The position numbers were made by a program, and so were the translations under genes. From Epiperipatus broadwayi (Eukaryota > Onychophora > Udeonychophora > Euonychophora > Peripatidae): a stretch of 64,000 nucleotides of DNA. The stretch is taken from NCBI GenBank assembly GCA_028023455.1, contig JAQFVV010000182.1:498001-562000 (forward strand), in the 5' to 3' direction. Below are positions 13,943-24,249 of this stretch, piece by piece. Every line of letters begins with the position of its first letter. Positions within the stretch are counted from its first letter, which is position 1. The notes below the pieces were generated by a model. The model searched no databases, had not been told where the DNA came from, and worked only from the letters and a program-made list of their open reading frames with translations.

Positions 13943-14002
13943 AATTCCTGTCTTTTATTGATGATAGAAAATAGCTTGAAATCATGATCTAAAAGTGGAA
14001 TT
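13943..14002 (+). ncRNA. Hammerhead ribozyme-like motif, copy 4
   Basis: Plus strand, in the inverted arm. It carries the same changes as copy 2 (UUGAUGA core, CTTTTA/TAAAAG stem), which shows the two arms derive from one ordered array. Predicted cleavage after C13989. Confidence 0.75.
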
Positions 14003-14341
14003 AAAGTTAGAGATAGTAAATGCATGCTCTGACATTTATGTAAACATACGCTTGACGGTGTTTTTGGTAGAACGCCATCTGTTGACATAAATACAAGTGT
14101 TAGCAAGTTTTTAACTTGTTTTTTGTTTTTCATAAATGTACCTTTGAGGTCTTTCTAGCAATGATATATATTGCAGAGGCTTCTACTATGTGGTGATGCT
14201 GAACTGAGATCAGACCCATGTAGCTGTCTGGCTTGCTATGCTGAGTTTGAAGACATTACGTGTCTAAAAGATTCACGCTTGCAAGCTGAATAGAAACTGT
14301 TTCATAAACGCTCAGAGTTTGTGTTTAGATCTAGTTTCTAA

Positions 14342-14401
14342 AATTCCTGTCTTTCACTGATGATAGCAAATAGCTTGAAATCATGATCCGAAAGTGGAAT
14401 T
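14342..14401 (+). ncRNA. Hammerhead ribozyme-like motif, copy 5
   Basis: Plus strand. CUGAUGA spans 14357-14363. Stem II AGC/GCT closes at 14365-14375. GAA(A) is at 14377-14380, stem III ATC/GAT at 14380-14387, and the predicted cleavage is after C14388. Stem I pairs CTTTC with GAAAG and AATTCC with GGAATT around a small internal loop; position 1.1 is C opposite A, a single mismatch. The 10.1-11.1 pair is U-U rather than the usual G-C, in this and the other copies. Cleavage here and in copy 4 would release a 399-nt RNA. Confidence 0.78.
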
Positions 14402-14562
14402 AAAGTTAGAGATAGTGAATGCATGCTCTGACGTTTATGTAAACATACGCTTGACGGTGTTTTTGATAGAACACCATCTGTTGACATAAATACAAGCGTT
14501 AGCAAGTTTTTAACTTGTTTTTTGTTTTTCATATATATATAGTGTTTCTTTATTGTTTCCAT

Positions 14563-16080
14563 TACTTTCTGCTTGTCACATTTATTATTATTATTGATAC
14601 TTCCATTACTGAAAGAACAATTGCCATGGTTTAGTGATTTTTCTAGATCTTGTGTACATATATATATACATCACATGTATATACATCTATACATGCATGC
14701 ATATATACATTCTTGCATACAAAGAACACTATTTGAATAAGAATTGTGATACTTATAATACAAAAAGAAAATATGATTCCATACATACAGAATATCACTG
14801 TCATAATTACTGTACTGTGAAAAGATTATTAATAATAAGAAAAATTTATGATAATCTGGCACTAAACCAACTTAAACTATTAAAGAAAGAAAAATTAAAA
14901 AATAAGAATATAAAGAGAGACTGAAATAAAATAACTTATCTTGCATTGCTGCACTAAATACTCTTGATCTGACGGTGCTTATTGATTATTCGCAGTTAAT
15001 TCCTATATTTTGCAGTCATTCCATTCCAATGGATACTATGAATGTCACCGAAGATACACAAACACATATAGACATATTGTAAAACAAAATATAAAAAAAA
15101 TTCTATTTAGAAAATTTTAAAAGTTTTTATTTTTATTTTTCTTTAATATTAGTAAATTTACAGATTATTTTTTTATAAAATAGATTTTACTCAAAGCTGT
15201 TTAATTAGTTTAACTTTAAGTTAAATGAAAGTGTTTATTAACTGTTTGCAATAATCATTTACTCTAGATTATGCAAACAGCAGTGCTTTTAGCTAATTTT
15301 CATTTAAAATGTAAAGAAATCTTGTCATCAGTTTATAATAATAGAAGATAAACGATGAAATATTTGTTTTATATATTAAAAATTCACGCAATAATAAACC
15401 AACTTTTCACCTAAATAATTAATATCAAAGCTTTTGTGATTATAGTTCTAATCAAGTTGTCTTAGTATTTACTCTTATCCTATACCAAAAATTTTGCATG
15501 ATATCGGATTCATTAGAGATATCAGCTGTATATTGTATATAAAAATATACATTTATTATCTGAAATCAGACCGAGTAATTAACCGGTAGTATAAAACAAC
15601 CTAATGATGTCACTTATTCGTCGTAAGTGGTATTTACTATTTTTGCTGTTTTTTAAATGCATATTTTTTTACATCTTAACGTCATAAACGTTAATAAAAC
15701 TATTTACATCAATGAACTGCTCAGTCTGATTGAACCTCAATAAAAAATATAGTAATAGAATATTATTTTAATATGAATAAGAAGATTGTTGACAATAAAA
15801 CGTTATATTTTACATTCTTATTCATATTTTTATGAGGTAGTATATTCATTACGACAAAAATGTTGCAAAATATTTATTTTTTTTACTTTGAGAACATTTT
15901 GAAAAATTGGATATGCATGTGTGGGCCATGTGTGTGTGTGTAGGCATTCATCTATTTTTAGCTAGAGAATAAAACGTTCAACACTCTCGTAGCCATACTG
16001 ATTCATAATGCATTTCCCCTCATTGATAACCTATAAGCAGAATACATTATTTTAAAAAAATATTTACTATATATACATAT
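14563..16080. other. AT-rich intergenic DNA
   Basis: Short TA- and TACA-rich stretches near 14655-14710; no gene or repeat boundary recognised. Confidence 0.6.
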
Positions 16081-16109
16081 AATAATTACAACTCGTCTAC
16101 AGCAAACTT

Positions 16110-17320
16110 TGAATTTTAACCAACCAAAAAAGCAAGCTGGATTTAAAAGTACTTTTAGCACAGTGGATAACATCTAAGGAGAGAAGGTATAGAAAGGGCA
16201 AATGAATATGAGTTGCTATTATGCTTTAGATTTGTAGATTATGAAACAACATTTGATTCTATAAACATTTATTCGGTAATTAAAGCATTGGATCATCAAA
16301 TAGACCTAGGATATTATCATATTCTGAAAAATATTTATAAAAATGCAACATCAACAATTAGATTACATAATGATACTAGGAAGATTAACATTGAGAAGGG
16401 TATATGATAGGGTGCCTTCATATCTCCAAAAATTTATTATAGCAATTTTGCAAGAAGTATTTTGTGGACTAAAAATAAATGGAGATTATTTATATCAGCT
16501 AGATTTTGCAGATGGTGTGCTTGTTTTTGCAAATAATGCTTTAGATCTTCAAGAAATATTGCAAGAGTTATCAAATGAAAGTAAGAAATTAGAATTAGAA
16601 GTAAATGTTGAAAAGACTAAAGTAATGTTCAATGCATTTTTTCAAAAAATGAAAATAAAGATTAATAATAATAAGTTAGAAGAAGTTAACAACTACAAAT
16701 GCCCTGATCAAATTTTACTACAAATGAAAACATAATGGATGAAATTAAATCATAGAATTAAACTTGTTTGGAATGCTTTTGATAGAAATAACTTAATATT
16801 AAAAAGAAATATGTCTATGTGATTGAAAAGAAAGATTTTCGATAAATGTGTTTTATCAGTTTTTACTTACACATTTGAGACTTGGATACTTAACAAGAGA
16901 GTAATACAGATACTTCAGATCACTCAATGAAGTATGGAAAGATACATGTTAGGAATAACAAGAAGATATTGAAAACAAAATACATTGGTAGGAGAACAAA
17001 TATGTATTATTGACATCATTGAAAGAATTAAGAGACTGAAGTGGAATTGGACTGGACATATTTCTAGAATATGATAATAAATGTTTATAGTTGAAATTTT
17101 AAAGTGGATTCCAAATGATTTTAAAAGACTTAGAAAATGACCACATGTGAGATGAATGGATGAAATAAGGAAGTGTGCTGGGGTGATGTGGGGATGAGAG
17201 AATAATGATCAGGGAAGATGGATTGAACTTAAAGAGATTTTCATCCTTTATTGGATCAAAAATGGTTGAAAATGATGATGATGATGTATACAAAGAAATT
17301 AAAATAAATAAAAACTCCAA
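16110..17320 (+). pseudogene. RTE-like non-LTR retrotransposon remnant (RT and 3' end)
   Basis: Reading several frames in succession gives landmarks of RTE/BovB-like reverse transcriptases. QAGFKSTFSTVDNI lies at about 16127-16170. A CFRFVDYETTFDS block near 16219 is motif A. FADGVLVFAN near 16505 is motif C, where the usual catalytic FADD has become FADG. LEVNVEKTKVMF follows near 16600. Further on come a SMERYMLGITRRY block near 16930, IDIIERIKRLKWNWTGHI near 17010 and RWMDEIRK near 17150, the conserved C-terminal tail of such elements. Multiple stops and frameshifts make it non-functional. The 5' end and endonuclease are missing, as usual for 5'-truncated LINEs. The GATGATGATGATG run near 17274 may be the 3' tail. 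A related 3' fragment lies at 45400-45700. Confidence 0.85.
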
Positions 17321-17479
17321 TCACAATTCATGAACATTTGATTGAACAATTAATATTTCAATCTCTGTGATAGGAGCTTATAGCTCTCCAAGTTTGTTTA
17401 CATATACTTCTTAGTGAGTTAATTTATGAAATTATATTTTTAGATGTTAATCAAAGTTTTGTTAATAAAATAAAGTGTT

Positions 17480-17935
17480 TATGTTTGGTGGCCAAACATA
17501 ACAAATGAAATAGAGACCCAGATAAAATATTGCAGGAACTGCCAACAAGTGGCCAGATTACCGCCAAAGCATTACGAAACATGGGAATTGCCTAAGTCTC
17601 CATGGACATGTGTTAATCTGGATCACATTAGCCTATGGGATGGACACCAGATACTATTAGTGATTGATGCTTTTTCTTGATGGACAGAATATTGTATAGT
17701 TAGGGACACTAGTGCAGACTGTACCATCCAAGTGTTAAATGAACTATTTGCCATGCATGGTTATTCAGAAATTATTGTGACAGATAATGGTTCAGGTTTC
17801 ACTTCAAGAAAATTTATGGATTTTCTAAACAAGGGAGGAATTAAACAACTTCTTACACCCATACCATCAAAAGCAATGGGATAGCGGAACAAGGAGTGCA
17901 ACACTTAAAAAACACATTAAAAACTTAAGAACAAA
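17480..17935 (+). pseudogene. Ty3/gypsy-type integrase remnant
   Basis: The frame begins with a WWPNI word and a CRNC pair that match the end of the retroelement HHCC zinc-binding region. It continues through an NLDHISLW segment (first catalytic Asp), LVIDAFS and TDNGSGFTS (second Asp). After one frameshift comes SNGIAEQGVQHLKNT, holding the Glu of the DDE triad near 17890. There is an in-frame stop after IDAFS and more beyond. No LTR, RT or gag is adjacent, so this is an isolated fragment of an LTR retrotransposon. It cannot be linked by sequence to the gag-bearing element at 53-60 kb. Confidence 0.85.
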
Positions 17936-17939
17936 AACA

Positions 17940-19240
17940 TAGCAGAAGGCTTGATACAGGCTAAGTATGCTCAACACTTTACTCCAAACACATGCTGATT
18001 AAATTTTAAAAAACCCTAAGACATAGCAACTAATTAGGGTTCTATTGCCAAATTAACTACGCTAATGTAAAACGAATCACTTTACATTTGCTTTTCCAGG
18101 TCTTATAAAAAAAACTAATCTGACAAATGATATTAATTAGAGTGAATGGGTAGCCATACTTAAATTTTAAACACTGCATTTTATATGAACGTATAATGAA
18201 AGAAAGAAAGAGGTTTTAATAGTCTGTTAGATATAAAAAGTGAAGTTAATCTTTTTTTAAGGCTATTTTTAAAAAAATTCCATGGTTACACCTACAGTTT
18301 TTTAATATATTAAGAATATATTTTTTCTTTATAAAGCATTCTAAATTTAATAAATCTGAAAAGTAGGAAAACCTATAAAAATCTTATTTAGTTAGTTGCC
18401 TGTAATAATAATAATTAAAAAAAAATGGAATGCGTAAGTCTTACAACTGTTTTAATTACTGGTGTCTTGTTTCTTTAATTATATATATATAAAAGAAAAT
18501 AGTTATTTTTAAATTTGATAAATTTGAAATAGATTTTAAACTGGAAAAAAAAAGAAAAAGAAATTCATACTTTAAGAAAATATAGATTTAAAATAAATAA
18601 GCAAACTAATTATTGTTTCTGTATATAATATCTCAAACCTAGAAGTGACTTCTGAATGTTATATCCCAAAAGTAACATCAGGGTACTTCTACTTAAATAA
18701 AATTTTATAATTAAAAAGAAGAGAAAAAAAAAAAATGAAGCGCATATCTTAAGAAATTTAGATTTATAATATATAAGCAAACTAATTATTGTTTCTGTAT
18801 TTAATATCTCAATCTAATGTCTTCATAAAATTATATATTTTTTATGTAGATATAAATTTTGTTTTCAAATGACAATTACAATTTTTAACACTTACTGATC
18901 ATTAAAATATAAAAGGTCTCTTCAAATTGATTTTAATAGTTTTTTAACAACAGTTTCTTTTCTCTACAACACTATTTTTTATTTCAAACATCTTCCTAAA
19001 ATAGGACTATTTTTATTTCTCCTTAAGTTTTTTTTTTGACATTAATTTTATTATTATATTTATTCATCAAATGCTATGTCTTTTAATAACATGACTAATT
19101 CTGTTCAAATTTGGCCTCTTAATTTTTTCACCGGTAAACTATTATTATTGGTTGTGCTTTATTTTGCTTTCATTTTTTGTAATATTTACTAAGTGTCCCA
19201 AGTCTCAGATCTATAAATAACGACTGGCAGAACACACACA
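17940..19240. other. AT-rich intergenic DNA with one internal duplication
   Basis: No gene seen. A segment near 18551-18640 is repeated near 18735-18820; both contain GCAAACTAATTATTGTTTCT followed by TAATATCTCAA. The period is about 180 bp. Confidence 0.65.
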
Positions 19241-19261
19241 CACATATATATATATAAATAT

Positions 19262-19578
19262 ATGATAAACAAAAACAAGTTAAAAATTTTTTTAACCTGC
19301 CTATAGCTTGCATTTTATGATCACAGATGGAGCTTTACCAATAGCTCACTCAAGCTTGTTTACAAAAAATGCCGAGAGAGGATCGAAAATTCAATATCTC
19401 TTTCAAATTCTCTCCAACCTTTAAACCATGGTTTCAAGCTAATTGGCAATTGTCAGTAAAGGGTAGGAGGACTAGATACTAGATCTAAATCCCAACTCTA
19501 CTGAACAGCATTTATGCAAATTGTTCCTATCAGCTTGAAAGCACAAATTTTTCAGATACGTAAATATCTTAAAATCCA
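19262..19578 (-). repeat. Diverged single copy of the 399-bp hammerhead repeat
   Basis: Aligns with the unit of the array at 12.7-14.5 kb from the AAACAAAAACAAGTTAAAAA word to about phase 307, at clearly lower identity than array copies have to each other. Shared landmarks include ACAGATGG, TCAAGC.TGTTTAC, ATGGTTTCAAGCTA, ACTAGATCTAAA and CAGCTTG.AAGC. On its far side it joins a different dispersed repeat (19577-19890). Confidence 0.8.
19412..19469 (-). ncRNA. Degenerate hammerhead ribozyme-like motif
   Basis: Minus strand. Inner stem I CCTTTA/TAAAGG and outer CTCC/GGAG are paired although both strands differ from the array copies. Stem III is ACC/GGT instead of ATC/GAT, again with both sides changed. 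The core reads CUGACAA, so G8 is lost, and stem II is down to about two pairs. Probably inactive, but the paired changes support the fold. Confidence 0.65.
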
Positions 19579-19890
19579 GCTATATATATATATATTACAT
19601 TAAGAGTAATACTCCAGCACTAGGCTATTAAGTAAATGAAATACTCTCAATCCAAAGCACAAGACAAACTTTTTTAGAGAAAAGGTGGGACTGTCTTTTC
19701 TCTTTACATCAATTTATATATAGAGGCTAATCTTAAGCACTTTGGAAAGCATGAAAATTTTAAATCAATCATATTACTTTATTAAAGCTATATTTCAAAT
19801 TGCTTTATATTATTTTAATTGACATTCATGAAATTTTTCAATTTACAGATTGTCAATACCAAATCAAATAACAATATATATATAAATTGT
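19577..19890 (-). repeat. Dispersed repeat family A, copy 1
   Basis: Its reverse complement aligns over about 310 bp with 27668-27985. Shared words include TTGTTATTTGATTTG, CAATTTGAAATATAGCTTTA, ATAAAGTAATAT, CCTCTATATATAAATTGA and GAGAGTATT.CATTTACTTA. It abuts the diverged hammerhead monomer. No coding potential; family unknown. Confidence 0.8.
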
Positions 19891-19894
19891 ATCT

Positions 19895-20955
19895 ACTCAA
19901 ATTTAAGTTGTACATTACAGTATAGTAAAAAGAATATTGGTCTTATTTTTTTTTTTGTTTGATTTGATTTATGAATAATGAAGTTGTTGGATTATAAATT
20001 CAACTAAGTAACTATGACAACCATAATATTAAAATATTATTATTTGGTATTAATATTATCAAATTATAAATTGATGGTAGTCAATTTATAATGAAAAAAT
20101 AAATAAGTAAATAATAAATTAGATTACTTGAGTAAGATTATTATTATTAATTATTGCAAGTTTCAATTTTTATTACTGCAGTCACCATAGTAACTTACTT
20201 TTTACAAAATTAAATATTTAATATTTCATATATGTTTATTTATTAGTTTATTGGGATATAATAAAATTATGTATTAAGATATATTTTTATTAGGATATAT
20301 TGGAAATGTCAGGTGAATTCTTTATTTTTAGTTAAACCAAAAAATAGTATTGGAATTGAAAATGAGAATTCTTATTGTATATAATATTTTTTAAAGATCT
20401 TCATTTTTATTTATTAAATAAAACAATTTTATTAAGCAATAAATGGAATAATGATTGAGTTAAATTAAACAATCACCTTGGTGACATTGATGTCAGCAAA
20501 GAAAGGTCATATATAGAACTGAATTATTTTAATAAGGCTTTCTATTGTTTGTTATTGTCCAGAACAGATGCTTTTAAATTCATCTTTATAAATTGTTATT
20601 TTTACTTTAAAAATGGATAATTGCTAAAGTATGATAAAAGAATAAAAATCTAAACAGTCTGCCCATTCAGTTGAGGGCAATTTGTTGGTAAAATGCCAAG
20701 AGAAACAAGAAGATATATTGAAAAAAAAGGAAAGGAAGAAAAGAAAGGACCATCAAAATTCATTTTATTATATGTAAACTATAAAATTTCATTATTTAAA
20801 CTTGGAATTTCATCTATATATATGTATATTGATGATAAATACAAACACCATGATATGAAGATATATATCATATTTTGATTATGGAATTTTATGAGATTGA
20901 TTGATCTAATTTCTATGTTATATTAAGTAATTAAAATTTCACATTATTGACTTAG
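19895..20955. other. AT-rich intergenic DNA
   Basis: No repeat boundary recognised. A 61-codon frame at 20693-20878 starts with MPRETRRYIEKKGKEEKKG but has no recognisable relatives and degenerates into AT-rich codons; I do not call it a gene. Confidence 0.5.
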
Positions 20956-21091
20956 AAAAATGCTAGAATTTGGTCGTGTTGTTAGCCGAGAGGTCATCAC
21001 AGCCACCTTGCAAGCAAGTAGTTGGTTGCAGACGGTTGTGGGTTCACCTCCCGGCCGATGCTATGACATAAGAAAAAAATGCTAGAATTTG
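20956..21091 (+). mobile_element. Short tRNA-derived SINE with 17-bp target duplications
   Basis: A 102-bp body (20973-21074) lies between perfect direct repeats AAAAATGCTAGAATTTG at 20956-20972 and 21075-21091. The body has a box A-like TTAGCCGAGAGGTCA, an anticodon-arm-like CACCTTGCAAGC and a box B-like GGGTTCACCTCCC. It ends in CCCGGCCGATGCTATGACATA and an A-rich tail. It is markedly GC-richer than its surroundings. SINEs of this kind are transcribed by RNA polymerase III and copied by LINE machinery. Its 3' segment is shared with the element at 40706-40779. Confidence 0.9.
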
Positions 21092-21099
21092 TTATCCAT

Positions 21100-21940
21100 T
21101 TTGATTGTAAATATTGTATCAATGAAAAGAATGTCTCTTTATATATCATTACAGACAAAAGATTAATACCTTTAGGGTGGAATTTTGCATCAACTAAGTA
21201 ACTGCTACTTAAAAAATAAGTTGGATACATATTTAAAGAAAAAGTATTGGAATAAAAAAAGGAAATTGAATTCAAAATCCTCAATTTTATTTTTATTATT
21301 TATGTTTAACCCGTCTCTTCTCTACCTCAAGAAGGATAATTTCTTTACATGTAAATCGTTAACAATGAAACTAGGAGCTGTAATGGAACATAGTGGGCAA
21401 AAAAAAACTTTTGGTTTAGGTTGTATGCTATATAATCTTCGTTGTATTAAAAAAAGATGTATGCTTTGTTTATCTTTATCTTAACATATAAGATTTATTT
21501 ATGAACAAAGAATGTGTATGTTTAGAATTTAATTGATTAGCTATCTAAACAATAAAAGGTTAGAGAGATTCTTTTTTTTTTTAAGTTTAAACTTATATCT
21601 AATGATATAAATTAATTCATGGCTTAATATTTTCAAATATTCATTTTTTTATTTAAAATTTAACTTAAGGATACTTATAGAGAAGAGTTTAAAAGCAATA
21701 AATTTTCATAATACTTTGATTATTTTATAACTAATATTAATGGATAAATAAAGACAATTTTATTTAATCATTTTTTAAAATTATATTTTATTTGAAGCCT
21801 AAAGAAAATATCTTGGATTCTTTCCAGCATTTTATATAGTGCATTGTCATACAATATACTCTTGTGATTCACATATATTTATTTATTATAAATTATTATA
21901 GAATAATGGATAATCAGATCAATAAATATTGAATTAAGGA
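21100..21940. other. AT-rich intergenic DNA
   Basis: A 99-codon frame at 21185-21484 is lysine/leucine-rich without recognisable domains; not called as a gene. Confidence 0.5.
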
Positions 21941-21944
21941 TTTG

Positions 21945-24065
21945 TTAGGAATTAAAAGAAACCACGTCTGTATTTATTAACTGGTTACTTAGTTTAAATT
22001 CCTTTGAGTATTCTTCTAAAATCATCTGTAGTTTTGGTATCTGCCTTTTTGATTTCAGGAAAACTGTAATATCATCCATGTATGCAATGCAGGTCAATTT
22101 TTGACCTGTTCCTGGGATCTCCATTCCCTCAAATGCCTGTTGTAATCGGACAAGAAGGGGATTTATATATAAAATAAATAAGATGGCACTAAGTGGGGAC
22201 CCTTGTGAAAGTGATTTAGTTGGTGTGAAAGCTGGTGAATTTCTGCCATTTAGAGTAATGTGAAGCTCACGATTTAAGAGTAAATTTGTTATAACATATA
22301 TATGTGATTTTGGCATTTCAGTGTCATTCAATAATCTCAACAGTATAGATATATCAACATTGTCAAAAGCTGAAGCAATATCCAGCTGTACAACAATCGG
22401 GCCATATCTTTTCTTTTCTCTAACTGATGTCAAAATAGCCTTAAATAACATAGCAGCTTGTGTGGTAGATGAATGTTTTTTAGCAAATTGAGCTGGTGAA
22501 ATCATCGGTAAAATAAATGGTTCTATTTTATCTTTAATTACTTTCTCTAAAATCTTTATGGGCAATGGACCCATTGATATTGGCCTTATCTCTGATAACA
22601 AAGGAATGGGCTTCTTTTTTTTATTAAACGGCACCATCGCGATTGTATTAACTCCCTCCATTGTTATTATTCCCTGTGATAAATAATTTGCCAGCTGACA
22701 CAGGCATTTGCTAGTCAGCTTGTCAAGGTGTTTTAATATGAACAGTGGAATTCCAGGGCTTCCTGGGTGACAGTTGTTGTCCATTTTATTCATTTTCATT
22801 ATAAAATCATCTATAGTATATGGTGATTCAGTCTCTGCCATTCCAAATACATTTGGCTGGTATTGTATCAATTTTCCTGGTCCCAGCTTATCTTTAAAAT
22901 AGTTAAGAATTGGTAAGATCATATTATTTCCAGTAAATGTTTCATTGTTTATTTTAATTGCTAATGGCACTTTGATTTCAGGTCCCCTCCCTAATGCCCA
23001 TCTAATATATTGCCGAGTCCATGTGTGTTGATGCATTAGGCATATTCTACTTTTTTTATTTTTTAAATAGCTCTTCAGTGTTTCACATGCTTTGTTATAA
23101 GCATTTGTTAGTATATGTATACGTTTCTGTGTGTGTTGATTAGGGGTTATGGCCACAATACGTTTATGAATTTGTTCTGCAAGCTTCAACAACCCTGAGG
23201 GAGGTGGCTGATTTTTCACTATATGATTAATGTTAAATGACAGGATATTAATGTAAGCTAAATATTGCTGTATTGGGTTAAAGGTCATTGAAAGAATCTT
23301 ATTCCACATAATATAAGTCTCTGAAAAAATAAATTCGGGTGTTAAGGTTGGAATCAACATTCTTATTGTTCTAGTTAATTGCAGTCTAGAGACTTGTATA
23401 TTACTGAGGTCAATTGATATGAACTGAGCTGAGTGATCAGAAATTGCTGATGGGATTAACTTCATGCTTATTAGATGATGAAACACTGGAGAGTAAAAAC
23501 AAAGATCAATTAATGTTGAAAATCGGCCATTATGAAATGAAACAGCATCTTCAGGTAAGAAACCCCTTGCACTCATCAATGGAATTGATAATTTATGTAT
23601 CCACTTATTTACAAACTCATCATATGTTACATTGCAGTCTCCAATCAAAATTGTTGGATTAGCTGTAGATCCCAGTGTTGAATTAATTGTGGCAATTATT
23701 GTATTTATTTTATATTTTTGCAATGGCATATAAACAAAGATTACATTTATTTTAATTATTTTGTGAAATAAAGTAATGATTAATAGATTTGCATCAATGT
23801 ATATGATTTGAAAATTGGTAAACTGGCAAGCAGTAGCTATCAAAAGACCTGTCCCGGCTGATGGAGAGGTAGAGTCTCTTGAACATGCAACAAAGCCCTC
23901 ACTATTTAGAAATTTTGCTGGATCAATTTGTGACCCTGCATAAATTTTGGTTTCAAGCAGTCCCATTATATGAGGTTTTGTTTCCTTGATCCATTGTTTC
24001 AACTTAAATATTTTTTCTATTGAATTCAAACCCCGTACATTAAAAGAAGCAATTTTAATTTTCAT
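21945..24065 (-). CDS. LINE ORF2: AP endonuclease plus reverse transcriptase (C-terminally truncated)
   Basis: An uninterrupted frame of 706 codons. Residues 1 to about 225 are an apurinic-type endonuclease: SFNVRGLN near residue 7, LLETKI near 36, GDCNV near 141 and ISDHSAQF near 208. The reverse transcriptase follows, with LDIASAFDN (motif A, Asp near 562), LSQGSPLSAILF (near 619) and AYMDD (Asp-Asp near 664-665). The frame stops about 40 residues after YMDD, so the thumb and the C-terminal region usual in full LINE ORF2 proteins (over 1,000 residues) are absent. The enzyme would nick target DNA and copy element RNA into it. ORF1 lies upstream with a 184-bp gap, the normal LINE order. The domain style is L1/Tx1-like, but I cannot fix the clade without a tree. 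Long intact coding suggests a fairly young copy. Loss of the 3' rather than the 5' end is unusual. Confidence 0.92.
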   Translation of the reverse strand: MKIKIASFNVRGLNSIEKIFKLKQWIKETKPHIMGLLETKIYAGSQIDPAKFLNSEGFVACSRDSTSPSAGTGLLIATACQFTNFQIIYIDANLLIITLFHKIIKINVIFVYMPLQKYKINTIIATINSTLGSTANPTILIGDCNVTYDEFVNKWIHKLSIPLMSARGFLPEDAVSFHNGRFSTLIDLCFYSPVFHHLISMKLIPSAISDHSAQFISIDLSNIQVSRLQLTRTIRMLIPTLTPEFIFSETYIMWNKILSMTFNPIQQYLAYINILSFNINHIVKNQPPPSGLLKLAEQIHKRIVAITPNQHTQKRIHILTNAYNKACETLKSYLKNKKSRICLMHQHTWTRQYIRWALGRGPEIKVPLAIKINNETFTGNNMILPILNYFKDKLGPGKLIQYQPNVFGMAETESPYTIDDFIMKMNKMDNNCHPGSPGIPLFILKHLDKLTSKCLCQLANYLSQGIITMEGVNTIAMVPFNKKKKPIPLLSEIRPISMGPLPIKILEKVIKDKIEPFILPMISPAQFAKKHSSTTQAAMLFKAILTSVREKKRYGPIVVQLDIASAFDNVDISILLRLLNDTEMPKSHIYVITNLLLNRELHITLNGRNSPAFTPTKSLSQGSPLSAILFILYINPLLVRLQQAFEGMEIPGTGQKLTCIAYMDDITVFLKSKRQIPKLQMILEEYSKEFKLSNQLINTDVVSFNS

Positions 24066-24249
24066 TTATAAAGATTTACTTTTTACTTTGAATTTATTTG
24101 AATTTACTTTATCTTTAATTATCCTTATTTTAGGCTGTCTATCAATTGTAAATCTTGGGCATCTTCGAACTCACTTTCAGTTTCAACATCAGTATATCTG
24201 TCCATTCGATACCGTTCTCCTGTGTCATCAAACATAAGCTCTCCTAATT

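Larger units (their letters stand above)
12676..14531. repeat. Inverted array of 399-bp hammerhead-ribozyme repeats (retrozyme-like)
   Basis: The unit is exactly 399 bp. With phase 0 at the ATGAAAAACAAAAAACAAG word, the forward part holds a partial unit (12676-13028), a full unit (13029-13427) and a partial unit (13428-13651). The orientation then flips: a short piece (13652-13735) and two full inverted units (13736-14133, 14134-14531). Each full unit holds one 60-nt hammerhead-like motif. Copy order is mirrored: the second motif from each outer end shares the same private changes. Both ends lie in short TA runs, so a target duplication cannot be proved. Tandem units with type I hammerheads are typical of metazoan retrozymes, satellites of that kind, and Penelope-like element terminal repeats; none of the sequence encodes a protein. 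The 64-residue frames inside are by-products of the repeat. Confidence 0.85.

Noticed and set aside
13029-14531. Possible CRISPR array
   Set aside because: Contiguous 399-bp units without short repeats and unique spacers, in a eukaryotic setting.
13029-14562. Four near-identical frames of 64-74 codons (MKNKKQVKNLL...)
   Set aside because: They are translations of the 399-bp ribozyme repeat and lie antisense to the ribozyme; conservation follows from recent array copying, not protein selection.
23444-23662. Plus-strand frames across the LINE
   Set aside because: Antisense shadows of the ORF2 coding sequence; the same applies to 23986-24237, 24467-24706 and 24913-25104.
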